IMG/VR virus record: IMGVR_UViG_3300032240_001244
Location: 1 to 64,000 of that record
DNA: 64,000 nucleotides
From: a virus
Reading direction: 5' to 3' (one strand)
A program made the position numbers and the translations under genes. Positions 9,505-18,324 of this stretch are shown here, one piece after another. Position 1 is the first letter of the stretch; each line of letters begins with the position of its first letter. The notes under the pieces were generated by a model. That model made no database searches and had not been told where the DNA came from. It saw nothing but the letters and a program-made list of their open reading frames with translations.

Positions 9505-9730
9505 ACTATTAGAAATAGCATCAGCATGGATTGCTGCTGCAAATCCTAATGAGGCGGATAAAGAAAAGGCTGAGAAAAGGATTGAAGTGTGTAATGGGTG
9601 TGAAGAGAACAAGCTTAGCGAATTATTGGAATACCATTACTGTGGTAAATGTGGGTGCCCCCTCAAAAAGAAAATCTTTTCTCCACTACCTGGAAAAGAA
9701 GCATGCCCTTTAGCTAAGTGGGAAATATAA
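9497..9730 (+). CDS. Small zinc-ribbon protein
   Basis: 77 residues from a GTG that overlaps the previous gene by 8 bp. Cysteines are arranged as CNGC, then CGKCGC and a final C in ACPLAKW, a treble-clef or zinc-ribbon pattern; an N-terminal helix precedes it. Small Cys-rich proteins of this form are common next to tail genes in T4-like phages. The role is unknown. Confidence 0.65.
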   Translation: MNKLLEIASAWIAAANPNEADKEKAEKRIEVCNGCEENKLSELLEYHYCGKCGCPLKKKIFSPLPGKEACPLAKWEI

Positions 9731-9739
9731 AAAAAAGTT

Positions 9740-10012
9740 ATGCCAGAAACAAAAATGCTTACATCAGAAGAGATCGTTAAATTAAAAGATCTTAATAAAA
9801 ATTTCGGAAAAACCTTAAATTCTTTAGGTGATATAGAGATTAAATTAAATCTATTAAAACAAAAAGAAGTAGAATTACTTAAAGATAAGGAAGGATTGCT
9901 ATCCGATTATAATACTTTAAGGGGTCAAGAGACCGAAATAACCAGCCAACTGCTAGAAAAGTATGGCGAAGGTCAAATAGATATAGAATCAGGAAAAATA
10001 GAGTTATTATAA
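9740..10012 (+). CDS. Coiled-coil hypothetical protein
   Basis: 90 residues, almost entirely helical with heptads of Leu and Ile between Lys and Glu (LNLLKQKEVELLKDKEGLLSD). It ends in an acidic, Ile-rich segment. No family recognised. It lies directly before the sheath leader. Confidence 0.55.
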   Translation: MPETKMLTSEEIVKLKDLNKNFGKTLNSLGDIEIKLNLLKQKEVELLKDKEGLLSDYNTLRGQETEITSQLLEKYGEGQIDIESGKIELL

Positions 10013-10044
10013 AGTAGGTTTTGTCATTTTTGCTGAAAAATAGT

Positions 10045-10055
10045 GATATTTATTA
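10045..10055 (+). promoter_or_regulatory. Late-type promoter motif before sheath gene
   Basis: GATATTTATTA 38 bp upstream of the sheath ATG, one member of the recurring (G)ATATTTATA family that precedes virion genes. Confidence 0.45.
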
Positions 10056-10092
10056 ACGTATCAATACATATATTTTTCAAACTTTATAGAAA

Positions 10093-12339
10093 ATGACAGA
10101 ACAAATTCTTTCTGCTGGAGTTTACTCCTACGAAAATGACCAGAGTTATTATACTCAAGGTACGACTGAGACAGGTTTAGCCCTTGTAGGTCCTACTGAA
10201 AAAGGAGCTGCTTTCGTTCCTACTGATGTGTCTAGCTATAGCCAGTACACAGCTTTATTTGGATCGGATCCTAACGTATCTTACTTACCACAAACTGCTT
10301 ATAACTACTTACAGGCAGGAAACACTGTTAAAGTAACTCGTGTACTTGGTAATGGTGGATTCATTTATAGGGGTTCAAATCCACTAGTAGCTATTACAAG
10401 TGGATCTTACATCCTATCAGTGTTGTATCCTACAAAAAATGATACACCTACAGTAGGTATTACAGGTTCTATAACAGGAACTTTTAGTTCTTTTGGAGCT
10501 GTAATGTACGGTGCAAGCGGCAGTGGTGTATTAGGCACAGCTTCTTTTAGCGCATCTTTAAATCCAACATCTGCCACTTACATATCAAAAGTATTGGGAT
10601 CAGATGAGAACTATGCAACTAGTTCAGTATTTCCTTATTTGCTATTTAGTAATTTTATTACAGGAAGCGGTGCATTAGTTAGCAATGATGATATAGCAGG
10701 TAATTTAGAATTCCTTACAGGTACTTGTGAATTTTCTAGTTCTAACTCTAGCGGATATGATCATGCGATAACTCCATGGGTATATGCTGATAGCGGAGCT
10801 CCTTTGTTCAGGTTCCATCATAGATCTGATGGATTCAAAACCAATAAAGACATTAAAGTTTGTATAGCTGGTATTACACAAGGAGCAACAGCAGCAGACT
10901 ATTCTACTTTTAGTATTATAGTTCGTGCTTGGAATGATACAGATAGAACTCCATCTATCATAGAACAGTACAATAATCTTTCATTAAACCCAGATTCTGC
11001 TAATTACATCTCTAAGATGATTGGAGACAAGTATCAAGAGTTTAGTGAGACTACATTGAATGTAATGGAACATGGAGATTTTGCTAATGTGTCTAACTAT
11101 ATTCGTGTAGAAGTAGCTGGTGGTGTGTCTGGAAAATCAATACACCCACAGTTGTATCCAAATGGACATGCTGCACTGTATGAGACAATAGCAGGATTTG
11201 AGAATGTAAATATACCAGCAGCAGTTCTTATTGCAAGTACAGCAAGTAGCGCAGTATATTCTGGATTTGATTATACAAATACAGATAACTACAACTATTT
11301 AAACCCAATTCCTACTGGTGCAAGTGAAGGTCTTAACAGTGATTTTGTTAAGCCAGCAGGGGATAATAAGTTTGTACTTCCTTTCCAAGGTGGTACAGAT
11401 GGTGTAAACTACACAGTGATTAAGAAATCAGGCGCTGATATAACTTCTGGTAACTTATTCGGATATGACTTAACTAACAGTACATCTCCTGGATCTGTTG
11501 CCTATATCAAAGCTCTTAACATTATATCTAATAAAGAACTTTATAACTTTGATCTTATAGCAGTACCTGGTGTACTTGAAGAATTACACTCATCAGTAAC
11601 AGCCGTGGCTCAAAGTACAGCAGAAGAACGCACAGACTGTGTATACCTTCGCGATTTAACAAGACTAAACTCATCTGTAGTAACAGCTATAACAACTGCA
11701 GCAGGACTTGATTCTAGCTACAGTGCTGCATACTACCCTTGGGTTAAAGTTCGTAGTGTTGGAACTTCTAAAGATATCTATGTTCCACCAACAGTAGTAG
11801 TTCCTCAAGCATACGCTTACAATGATAAGGTAGCTGCTGAGTGGTTTGCTCCTGCAGGTTTGAATCGTGGAGGTCTTGGTAGTGCAATCGATACTCGTAT
11901 CCGCCTTACTAAAGCTGATAGAGACGCTCTTTACAATGGTAGAGTTAACCCAATCGCTAAATTCCAGAACACTGGGGTAGTAATCTGGGGTCAGAAGACT
12001 CTTCAAGTTAGAGACACAGCTCTTAACCGCATCAATGTACGTAGATTGTTGATCAATCTTCGTGAATACATCAGTGGTGTAGCTCTCAACTATGTGTTTG
12101 AGAACAACACTGCAGCTACTAGGAACAAATTGATTTCTGCTATCACTCCATACATGGAAAATGTACAATCTCGTCAAGGTTTGTATGCTTTCAGGATTGA
12201 TATCAGCGACGCATTGAATACTAACGATGTAATCGATCGTAACCAACTTGTAGGTAAGATCTACGTATCTCCTGTTAAGTCTATCGAATTCATCTTGTTG
12301 GAATTCAACATCACAGGTACTGGAGTAAGTTTTGAATAA
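10093..12339 (+). CDS. Contractile tail sheath protein (T4 gp18-like)
   Basis: 748 residues, somewhat longer than T4 gp18 (659). The N-terminus (LSAGVYSYENDQS, then GLALVGPTEKGAAFVPT) and C-terminus (INVRRLLINLREYI, then SPVKSIEFILLEFNI) match the conserved sheath ends that wrap the tube and link neighbouring subunits. The middle, about residues 100-300, is a variable Ser/Thr-rich insertion exposed on sheaths. It is directly followed by the tube gene, as in other myoviruses. In the virion, sheath contraction drives the tube through the cell envelope. Confidence 0.92.
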   Translation: MTEQILSAGVYSYENDQSYYTQGTTETGLALVGPTEKGAAFVPTDVSSYSQYTALFGSDPNVSYLPQTAYNYLQAGNTVKVTRVLGNGGFIYRGSNPLVAITSGSYILSVLYPTKNDTPTVGITGSITGTFSSFGAVMYGASGSGVLGTASFSASLNPTSATYISKVLGSDENYATSSVFPYLLFSNFITGSGALVSNDDIAGNLEFLTGTCEFSSSNSSGYDHAITPWVYADSGAPLFRFHHRSDGFKTNKDIKVCIAGITQGATAADYSTFSIIVRAWNDTDRTPSIIEQYNNLSLNPDSANYISKMIGDKYQEFSETTLNVMEHGDFANVSNYIRVEVAGGVSGKSIHPQLYPNGHAALYETIAGFENVNIPAAVLIASTASSAVYSGFDYTNTDNYNYLNPIPTGASEGLNSDFVKPAGDNKFVLPFQGGTDGVNYTVIKKSGADITSGNLFGYDLTNSTSPGSVAYIKALNIISNKELYNFDLIAVPGVLEELHSSVTAVAQSTAEERTDCVYLRDLTRLNSSVVTAITTAAGLDSSYSAAYYPWVKVRSVGTSKDIYVPPTVVVPQAYAYNDKVAAEWFAPAGLNRGGLGSAIDTRIRLTKADRDALYNGRVNPIAKFQNTGVVIWGQKTLQVRDTALNRINVRRLLINLREYISGVALNYVFENNTAATRNKLISAITPYMENVQSRQGLYAFRIDISDALNTNDVIDRNQLVGKIYVSPVKSIEFILLEFNITGTGVSFE

Positions 12340-12342
12340 TCA

Positions 12343-12355
12343 AATATTTATAATA
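12343..12355 (+). promoter_or_regulatory. Late-type promoter motif before tube gene
   Basis: AATATTTATAATA about 18 bp upstream of the tube gene ATG, giving the tube its own transcript in addition to read-through from the sheath. Confidence 0.45.
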
Positions 12356-12372
12356 GAATAAAATAACATAAA

Positions 12373-12861
12373 ATGGCATTACTTAGTACAGATGAGATGT
12401 TGGGTACCTTGTTCGAGCCTATGCTCCAACACAGGTTTATCATGTATATCGATGGAATCCCTTCATACTTGATCAAAAAAGTAGGTGGTATTGGATATGA
12501 TGATGGTGAAGTTATCATCGATCATATCAACTCTTATGTAAAATTCCGCGCTAAACGTAGGTGGAATGACGTTACCCTTAGCCTTTATAACCCAGTAACC
12601 CCTTCTGGTGCGCAAGCAGTAATGGAGTGGAGTAGATTAGGGTACGAGACTGTAACCGGAAGAGCTGGATACGGTGACTTCTACTGGAAAGATATTACTT
12701 TCAACGCAGTAGATCCTGTAGGTAACGTGGTAAACGAGTGGGTGATTAAGAAGGCTTTCATTAAGAGTGTAAGTTCTTTTGGAGACTGGGATTGGGGAGC
12801 TGATGCTTACACTACAATCGAAATGACTCTAGGAAATTCAGGGATGATCTTGAACTTCTAG
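12373..12861 (+). CDS. Tail tube protein (T4 gp19-like)
   Basis: 162 residues, the usual length for T4 gp19 (163). The gp19-type pattern is visible: MLQHRFIMYIDGIPSYLIKKVGG, then VTLSLYNPVTPSGAQAVMEW and a C-terminal GADAYTTIEMTLGN. It forms the inner tube through which DNA passes. It follows the sheath gene by 33 bp and is closed by a strong terminator. Confidence 0.92.
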   Translation: MALLSTDEMLGTLFEPMLQHRFIMYIDGIPSYLIKKVGGIGYDDGEVIIDHINSYVKFRAKRRWNDVTLSLYNPVTPSGAQAVMEWSRLGYETVTGRAGYGDFYWKDITFNAVDPVGNVVNEWVIKKAFIKSVSSFGDWDWGADAYTTIEMTLGNSGMILNF

Positions 12862-12879
12862 ATCTATAAATCATCAAGA

Positions 12880-12914
12880 AAGCCCGTATCATAGCAATAT
12901 GACGGGCTTTTTTT
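12880..12914 (+). terminator. Rho-independent terminator after tail tube gene
   Basis: Stem AGCCCGT (12881-12887) with ACGGGCT (12902-12908), inner CAT/ATG pairs, then a run of T. It closes the sheath-tube transcript. Confidence 0.9.
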
Positions 12915-12925
12915 ATCTTTATACT

Positions 12926-13519
12926 ATGAAAACAGCAGCCTCAAATTTTATAGAACACGTTAAATCAGAGTGCGAACACTACCATATTAAGTGTGATTTG
13001 AGGGATACAACGTATGTAAAGATATCAGATTCCATAAAAGCCTCAGGATATTTTGATGAATCTGTTCCTACTTTAGTGTGTTCTATGAAACGTAAAGATA
13101 GCATAGAGATACTGGCTCATGAGTACGGACATTTGACCCAATGGGTGGATAATATACCTCTGTGGAAGAGTGTAGAATACAGTATGCCAAAGCTAGATGC
13201 ATGGCTAGGAGGTGAGGAAGTGCCGAATATAAAGGAACACATCGCAAACTGTAGAGATCTAGAACTGGATAATGAAAAACGCACAATTAAAATTATAAAA
13301 AAGTTCAAATTACCTATAGACTTAGGAAATTACAGGAAGAAAGCTAATAGCTATGTCATGTTTTACAACTACATGCTTATTTCTAGAAGGTGGTGTACCC
13401 CGGAAAACAGTCCATATGGTAATAAACGGATTATAGAGGCTATGCCAAAAAGGTTTAATATGAATTATACCAAACTTCCTAAGAGAATAGAGAAGATATT
13501 TACAGAAGAAGGGTTCTAA
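12926..13519 (+). CDS. Putative zinc metallopeptidase (HEYGH)
   Basis: 197 residues from the ATG just after TATCTTTA; an upstream in-frame ATG at 12899 lies inside the terminator and is unlikely. The motif HEYGH (ILAHEYGHLTQW, about residue 71) is the HExxH zinc site of zincin peptidases, with a third ligand not identified. The rest is charged and helical. It could be a virion or prohead protease or a late lysis factor. The transcript leader would be very short if TATCTTTA is the promoter. Confidence 0.55.
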   Translation: MKTAASNFIEHVKSECEHYHIKCDLRDTTYVKISDSIKASGYFDESVPTLVCSMKRKDSIEILAHEYGHLTQWVDNIPLWKSVEYSMPKLDAWLGGEEVPNIKEHIANCRDLELDNEKRTIKIIKKFKLPIDLGNYRKKANSYVMFYNYMLISRRWCTPENSPYGNKRIIEAMPKRFNMNYTKLPKRIEKIFTEEGF

Positions 13520-13536
13520 TATTTATATTTATACCG

Positions 13537-13557
13537 TATATTTGATATTTATATACA
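13537..13557 (+). promoter_or_regulatory. Overlapping promoter motifs before 13573
   Basis: TATATTTG (13537-13544, Bacteroidota -7 form) shares its last base with GATATTTATATACA (13544-13557, late-type form), 15 bp before the start codon. Confidence 0.5.
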
Positions 13558-13572
13558 CAAATTGTATTAAAA

Positions 13573-14247
13573 ATGAAGCAATCTCAAAAGCTTGATGCAC
13601 TTATTAGCAAAATTATTAACGAGGAACTAGGCAGCATAAAAGAAGAAGACGCAGAAAAAGAATATGTAACACAGGATGGTACTGGGAAAACTGCTACTTC
13701 AAAGCAAAAACAGTCAATAGCTAAATCTAGACCCGGAACTACAATAACATACAGAAAAGCCGGATCAGCAACTACAAGTACAACTTTAGAAGAAAAAGAA
13801 GAAGAAATGCAAGAACCAAATATGGAACAGCAACCAAAAGGATCAGAAATAGCTGGTCAAGTAGCTGAGATTATGGAGAAACTTAAAGCCATGACTAGCG
13901 GAGATGATAAAAAGAAAGTAAGCCATGCTTCTAAAGTAATGAAGCACATGGAATCTGCTAAGGCTGCATTAGAAGCCCTTGCAGGACATGAAGCAATGCT
14001 TGAAGAGAAAGAGCAAGCTGCTAAAGAAAAAGACGCACAAGGCCATCTAAAAGCTATTGAGAAGCATCTTGGAAAGATTGTAAAGGATAAAGATGCTGTA
14101 GGCAAGATGATGAAGAAGATGCCTATCGAGAAAGTGATTGCTATGAAGCAGCAAATGCAAAGCAAAGAAAAAGAGCTTGATGAAGAAAAACTTGCTAAAA
14201 TAATGCTAAAGCATTCTTTGAAAGAAGGTTGGGTAAAAAAAAAGTAA
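13573..14247 (+). CDS. Charged helical protein, probable upstream partner of a -1 frameshift
   Basis: 224 residues, highly charged (Lys/Glu) and mostly helical, with a Thr/Gly-rich segment around residues 35-60. It ends GWVKKK followed by TAA. The last codons form A_AAA_AAG (14238-14244), a canonical -1 slippery heptamer in the correct frame, and the next gene lies in the -1 frame. No family recognised. It lies between tail genes and is probably a virion or assembly protein. Confidence 0.6.
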   Translation: MKQSQKLDALISKIINEELGSIKEEDAEKEYVTQDGTGKTATSKQKQSIAKSRPGTTITYRKAGSATTSTTLEEKEEEMQEPNMEQQPKGSEIAGQVAEIMEKLKAMTSGDDKKKVSHASKVMKHMESAKAALEALAGHEAMLEEKEQAAKEKDAQGHLKAIEKHLGKIVKDKDAVGKMMKKMPIEKVIAMKQQMQSKEKELDEEKLAKIMLKHSLKEGWVKKK

Positions 14248-14987
14248 ATTCTGAACAGATAAACGAAGGGGTTAAAGATGCTTTATTAGGTGCTTTAATG
14301 AGTTTGTCTTTTATGACACCTGCTAAAGCACAACAAACTGCTAATGCTTTAATTAGTAATATACCTGCTTCTAAGGTAGCAGCTATGTCACAGGATATTA
14401 AATCTGCAGATAATACAGCAGATCTATCTTCAATTATAAAGTCTTATAGTTCAGATACAGAAGATATAAAAGTTGATTCAAATATTCCAAAACCTTCTGG
14501 ATATAAGCCTCTTAGCGTAGAGCAAAGAGAAGATTGGAATAAATATCTCCATTATTTAGGGGACAAAGCCGGAAGTGCCAATTTGGATAAAGGAGCCCCA
14601 GAGACTCAAGGAATGAAAGAGCTAAAAGCTTATTTACAAGCTAATCCAAATAGTAGTTTATCAAAGTTTGGAAACCCAGAAGACCTGATAAAGAGTATTC
14701 AATATGAAATGAAACTAATAAGAGGAGGAAAAGAATTTCCACAACTTACTCCATTTGAATTAAAAGCTTTACAAACTCTATTATTAAAAAATAGAAAGCC
14801 CTTCATGATGGTCCACAAGTCAGACTCAGACGGAAATCCAGGACAATATACAACTCAAGAGTATTATCCTCTATTTGGGACAAGTGCTGATTATAAAAAA
14901 GTAATAAATATTGTATATAAAACTTTAGTTAGAGGCCATAATATTACAACTGTGGATGGAGTAAACCTGGAAAAAATGATTAAATAA
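14229..14987 (+). CDS. Hypothetical protein, possibly expressed by frameshift from 13573 gene
   Basis: The frame opens at a TTG (14229) inside the end of the upstream gene; no good ATG exists until well inside. It encodes up to 252 residues: NEGVKDALLGALMSLSFMTPAKAQQ at the start resembles a hydrophobic, signal-like segment, and the rest is soluble. Because the start is weak and the frame joins the upstream gene at A_AAA_AAG, a -1 fusion of about 470 residues is as likely as an independent TTG start. Function unknown. Confidence 0.55.
   Translation: MGKKKVNSEQINEGVKDALLGALMSLSFMTPAKAQQTANALISNIPASKVAAMSQDIKSADNTADLSSIIKSYSSDTEDIKVDSNIPKPSGYKPLSVEQREDWNKYLHYLGDKAGSANLDKGAPETQGMKELKAYLQANPNSSLSKFGNPEDLIKSIQYEMKLIRGGKEFPQLTPFELKALQTLLLKNRKPFMMVHKSDSDGNPGQYTTQEYYPLFGTSADYKKVINIVYKTLVRGHNITTVDGVNLEKMIK
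14238..14244 (+). promoter_or_regulatory. Candidate -1 ribosomal frameshift site A_AAA_AAG
   Basis: Nine A then G (14235-14244) placed so that zero-frame codons are AAA AAA AAG TAA. Slipping back one base enters the 14229-14987 frame. This is the same heptamer as in E. coli dnaX. No stimulatory hairpin was identified by eye. Confidence 0.5.
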
Positions 14988-15039
14988 AAAATACTCTATA
15001 CAAGTAAACTTCCTGCTACCTCAGGGCGCCTCACATAGA

Positions 15040-15077
15040 AAGCCACATCTCTTAGACCAGGTGTGGTTTTTCTTTTT
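15040..15077 (+). terminator. Terminator before the tail chaperone/tape measure transcript
   Basis: AAGCCACA (15040-15047) pairs with TGTGGTTT (15062-15069), followed by T-rich sequence. Confidence 0.8.
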
Positions 15078-15093
15078 ATAAAAACCCAAATCA

Positions 15094-15110
15094 ATATATT
15101 TATATATACA
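15094..15110 (+). promoter_or_regulatory. Late-type promoter motif before 15122
   Basis: ATATATTTATATATACA between a terminator and the chaperone gene ATG, 11 bp before the start. Confidence 0.5.
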
Positions 15111-15121
15111 AAATATAGTTT

Positions 15122-15886
15122 ATGCCAGATTTATTAAATGTTCCAACACAGACCTTAGATTTACCATCAAAAGGTTTACTTTATCCAGAATCTAGTCCAC
15201 TAAGTTCAGGACAAATTGAACTCTACTTGCCAACAGCAATGCACGAAGATATCCTTACTAATAGGAACTTCATCCAACAGGGAAGTGTAATAGACAAGTT
15301 CCTACAGGCTATTATAGCCTCAAAGATTGACTACAGTGAATTGTTAGTAGGAGATAAGAATGCTATTATGATAGGAGCTAGAATCCTTGCATATGGTAGC
15401 AAGTACTCATTCAAGTACACAGACCCCACTTCAAACCAATCAGAAGAAGTAACTATTGACCTTTCTGAGTTGAAAGAAAAAGAACTTGACTGGGATTCTG
15501 TAAAAAAAGGACAGAATGAGTTTGATTATCAACTACCTATGTCAAAGCAATTGGTGACGTATAAAATTCTCACCCACAAGGATGAAGCAGCTATTGAGGC
15601 TGAAATCAAAGGTTTACAGAAGATAAACAAAAACATGTCTGCTGAGATTACTGTGAGATTAGCACATTCTATTGTAGCTGTTAATGGAGATAGAGATAAG
15701 AAAGTAGTGAGAGATTTTATTAAGGCAATGCCAATGAGAGACTCCCAAGATCTTAGAAAGGCAATGACAACATCCACACCAGATATTGTAATGAAGTTTG
15801 ATTTTACCAGAAAGAATGGAGAGGTAGTGGAGGGCCTAAGTATACCGATGACGGTTGACTTTTTTTGGCCTGAACTCGGAGTATAG
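15122..15886 (+). CDS. T4 gp26-like baseplate/tail assembly chaperone
   Basis: 254 residues. The N-terminal half carries the T4 baseplate (gp26) family pattern: LPSKGLLYP, LPTAMHEDILTN, VIDKFLQAIIASKIDYSELLVGDKNAIMIGARILAYGSKY. T4 gp26 takes part in baseplate hub assembly, and its homologues occupy the tail assembly chaperone slot immediately before the tape measure gene. Here too the tape measure follows after a short overlapping frame, which fits a chaperone with an extended second form. Its gene ends in a T7 run where the second frame starts. Confidence 0.75.
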   Translation: MPDLLNVPTQTLDLPSKGLLYPESSPLSSGQIELYLPTAMHEDILTNRNFIQQGSVIDKFLQAIIASKIDYSELLVGDKNAIMIGARILAYGSKYSFKYTDPTSNQSEEVTIDLSELKEKELDWDSVKKGQNEFDYQLPMSKQLVTYKILTHKDEAAIEAEIKGLQKINKNMSAEITVRLAHSIVAVNGDRDKKVVRDFIKAMPMRDSQDLRKAMTTSTPDIVMKFDFTRKNGEVVEGLSIPMTVDFFWPELGV

Positions 15887-16136
15887 AAATCACCTGTTTG
15901 ATGAACTTCTATGGCTATCTATGAATAGCCAAGGTGGTATAAGTTATGCACAGGCATATCACATGCCTATAGCATATAGACTAATTAACATAAAAAAACT
16001 ATCCGACATCATTAAGAAACATAATGATGAAATGGAAAAGGCTAGTAGTAAGGGAAATACCATGAGTATGGAGGATTTAGCCAAGAGGAAAGAACAGACC
16101 CCAGACTATAAGTCTCCGAGAGCCGCTAAAAAATAG
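15855..16136 (+). CDS. Overlapping second frame of the tail chaperone (gp51/GT-like extension)
   Basis: Open for 93 codons from a TTG inside the end of the gp26-like gene. Past the overlap it reads RNHLFDELLWLSMNSQGGISY, then a helical Lys/Glu tail ending SPRAAKK. There is no good start of its own. Relative to the upstream frame it is reached by +1 (or -2) slippage on TTT TTT T (15860-15866). In many tailed phages the chaperone before the tape measure is extended in just this way. It may instead start at TTG by translational coupling. Confidence 0.6.
   Translation: MTFFGLNSEYRNHLFDELLWLSMNSQGGISYAQAYHMPIAYRLINIKKLSDIIKKHNDEMEKASSKGNTMSMEDLAKRKEQTPDYKSPRAAKK
15860..15866 (+). promoter_or_regulatory. 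Candidate +1/-2 frameshift site (T7 run)
   Basis: Zero-frame codons are GAC TTT TTT TGG; the second frame reads TTT TTT GGC, so a +1 or -2 shift is needed, not -1. Its position upstream of the tape measure is the classic tail-chaperone recoding position. Confidence 0.45.
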
Positions 16137-16143
16137 CGGCTTT

Positions 16144-16157
16144 CATATTTATATATA
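16144..16157 (+). promoter_or_regulatory. Late-type promoter motif before tape measure gene
   Basis: CATATTTATATATA, 10 bp upstream of the tape measure ATG. Confidence 0.45.
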
Positions 16158-16167
16158 AAGCATATAG

Positions 16168-18312
16168 ATGGCAACAACAGATCCATTTGAGAAGTTTAGA
16201 GAAGATGCAGCAAATGATATAAGTGCTGTAAATAGGGAGTTGTTGGCAACTACTGACTTAAGTAAAGAACTTGACAAGGAGTTTAATAAAATCAATAGTA
16301 ATTTAAGATCTACTTATAACAGTACTACAAGTGTAAGAGACGCTTTAATTAGTACTTTAGATTTAGTTTCTAAACTTGGTAGAGAGTATGTTGATGCAGA
16401 TAAAATAACAGAAAGAATTGTAGAAAATAATACTAAAAATTTAAACAGTCAAGCAAGTGCAAAAAGTATATATGATGGTATATTAACATCTTATACAAGT
16501 CAATTAGGAAGCCAAACTCAAGCTTTAAGTTTATTAGGTACTCAAGAACAGTATTACCAAGATATTTTATCAAGAATGGAAAGTAGCAGCGCTACTATCA
16601 GAGCTACTGTAGATAATGAAGAAAAAGAATTAGTTGTTTTAATGCAACAGATAGAATCGAGAAATATCATAAACAAATTATTAGCAGATGCACAAGCTAA
16701 AGTAGATGGGTTTAATAAAAAAGTACAAGAGACTTCCGTAAAAGCTACGGCCTTATCTAAGATATTTGGGTCTATTTCAGGAATTCCATTCCTAAAAGAT
16801 TTTATGAATTTTAAACAACTATCTGATGCATTCCAAAAAGGTTTTGGTCCTGGAATGAAGGATTTAGGGTCACAACTTAAATCTATATTAAGAAGTCCTT
16901 TATTTTTAGCGCTGGCATTAGTAGCTGCACTTAGAGCTATAGTAAAGCTAGCATTTGATTATGATAAGATAGTAACTGATATATCTAACAACACAGGCAT
17001 AACAAAAAATGCCAGCATAGATTTATTAGATACATTCAGAGGAATATCAGCAGAAGGTTCTAAAGTAGTAGGTTCTTTAAGTACTGCATTTTTATCTGTC
17101 AAGAATCAAGCTAATGCAATGCTTGAATTACAAGATACATTGGAAACAAATGCATTGTTTACCAATGAAAGAATTCAAAACGAAATCTTGTTAACAAAAC
17201 AGATGAAAATGTCCAAAGAAGAAGCTACCGGTATCCAAAAGCTATCTTTAATAACAGGACAATCAGCAGAGAAGATATTGAATACTGCTATGAAGCAGAA
17301 TAATACTGCTATATCATATAAAAAAGTATTTGCAGAAATATCAAAGCTTAATTCAGAAATATCAACAGCATATAAAAATAACCCAGAGTTAATAGCTAAA
17401 GCTGTAATAGAAGCTAATAAATTAGGAATGTCTTTAGAGCAAACTCAAAAGATATCTAAAAGTTTATTAGATTTTGAATCTTCTATATCTGGAGAATTAG
17501 AATCTGAGCTTCTTCTTGGTAAACAATTTAATTTTGAAAAAGCAAGAGCCTTAGCTCTTGACGGAAGATCAGCAGAAGCTGCTACTGAATTAATGAGTCA
17601 GATAGGAGGTATAAACGCTTTGACTCAAATGAATGTAATACAGCGTGAAAGATTGGCTGCTTCTATTGGAATGTCAGCAGAGGAATTAACTACTTCTGCT
17701 AGAGAACAAGCTGTATTAAATGCTTTAGGAGTAGAAAATAAAAATGCTTTAGAGGAAAGATATGAAATATTAAGGAAGAACGGAGATTTAGCTGGTATAG
17801 AAGCTCTTAAAGCTGAAGCAGCTAAGAAAGAAGGAGGGGCTTTATTGATCCAAGACATAGCAAGGGCTAATTTACAAGATAGATTCAACGCATCAATGGA
17901 AAGAGTAAAAGAGATATTTACTGAACTTTCTACAAGTTTAATTCCAATTATTGAAAATCTTGCTAAATTTTTATCAAATACAACTATTTTAAAAATTGTA
18001 TTAGCAAGTTTAGTGGGTATAACAGCTATGATAGCAGCAAACATAGCTATGGCAACAGGTGGAATATCCTTATTAGTTGGTGGATTAGCTGCATTAGGGG
18101 CAGGTTATATGATAAGCGGTGGAGCAGGTGAAGCTTCACTCCCAACTAAAAATACTGCTTTACCTACCTTTAATCAACAAGGAGGAGGAGGTACTTCTAC
18201 AGGAAATACTTCAGGAGGAAGCAGTAGCCAACAAACAACAGCACACTTTTATTTAGATAGTAAACAGTTTGCCACAGCAATAGCTAGTTCTAATCATACA
18301 TCAGGAACATAA
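16168..18312 (+). CDS. Tail tape measure protein
   Basis: 714 residues, mostly alpha-helical and charged, with hydrophobic segments at about 240-260 (LFLALALVAALRAIVKLAF) and 615-655 (a Gly-rich double membrane-like segment), then a Gly/Ser-rich linker and a short C-terminal domain. This composition and the position after the chaperone pair are typical of tape measures, which set tail length and probably help DNA cross the inner membrane. Confidence 0.85.
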   Translation: MATTDPFEKFREDAANDISAVNRELLATTDLSKELDKEFNKINSNLRSTYNSTTSVRDALISTLDLVSKLGREYVDADKITERIVENNTKNLNSQASAKSIYDGILTSYTSQLGSQTQALSLLGTQEQYYQDILSRMESSSATIRATVDNEEKELVVLMQQIESRNIINKLLADAQAKVDGFNKKVQETSVKATALSKIFGSISGIPFLKDFMNFKQLSDAFQKGFGPGMKDLGSQLKSILRSPLFLALALVAALRAIVKLAFDYDKIVTDISNNTGITKNASIDLLDTFRGISAEGSKVVGSLSTAFLSVKNQANAMLELQDTLETNALFTNERIQNEILLTKQMKMSKEEATGIQKLSLITGQSAEKILNTAMKQNNTAISYKKVFAEISKLNSEISTAYKNNPELIAKAVIEANKLGMSLEQTQKISKSLLDFESSISGELESELLLGKQFNFEKARALALDGRSAEAATELMSQIGGINALTQMNVIQRERLAASIGMSAEELTTSAREQAVLNALGVENKNALEERYEILRKNGDLAGIEALKAEAAKKEGGALLIQDIARANLQDRFNASMERVKEIFTELSTSLIPIIENLAKFLSNTTILKIVLASLVGITAMIAANIAMATGGISLLVGGLAALGAGYMISGGAGEASLPTKNTALPTFNQQGGGGTSTGNTSGGSSSQQTTAHFYLDSKQFATAIASSNHTSGT

Positions 18313-18324
18313 AATAAACACAAC

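Noticed and set aside
11671-12246. 191-codon minus-strand frame inside the tail sheath gene
   Set aside because: It lies entirely within the conserved sheath C-terminus, whose + strand frame has strong family motifs.
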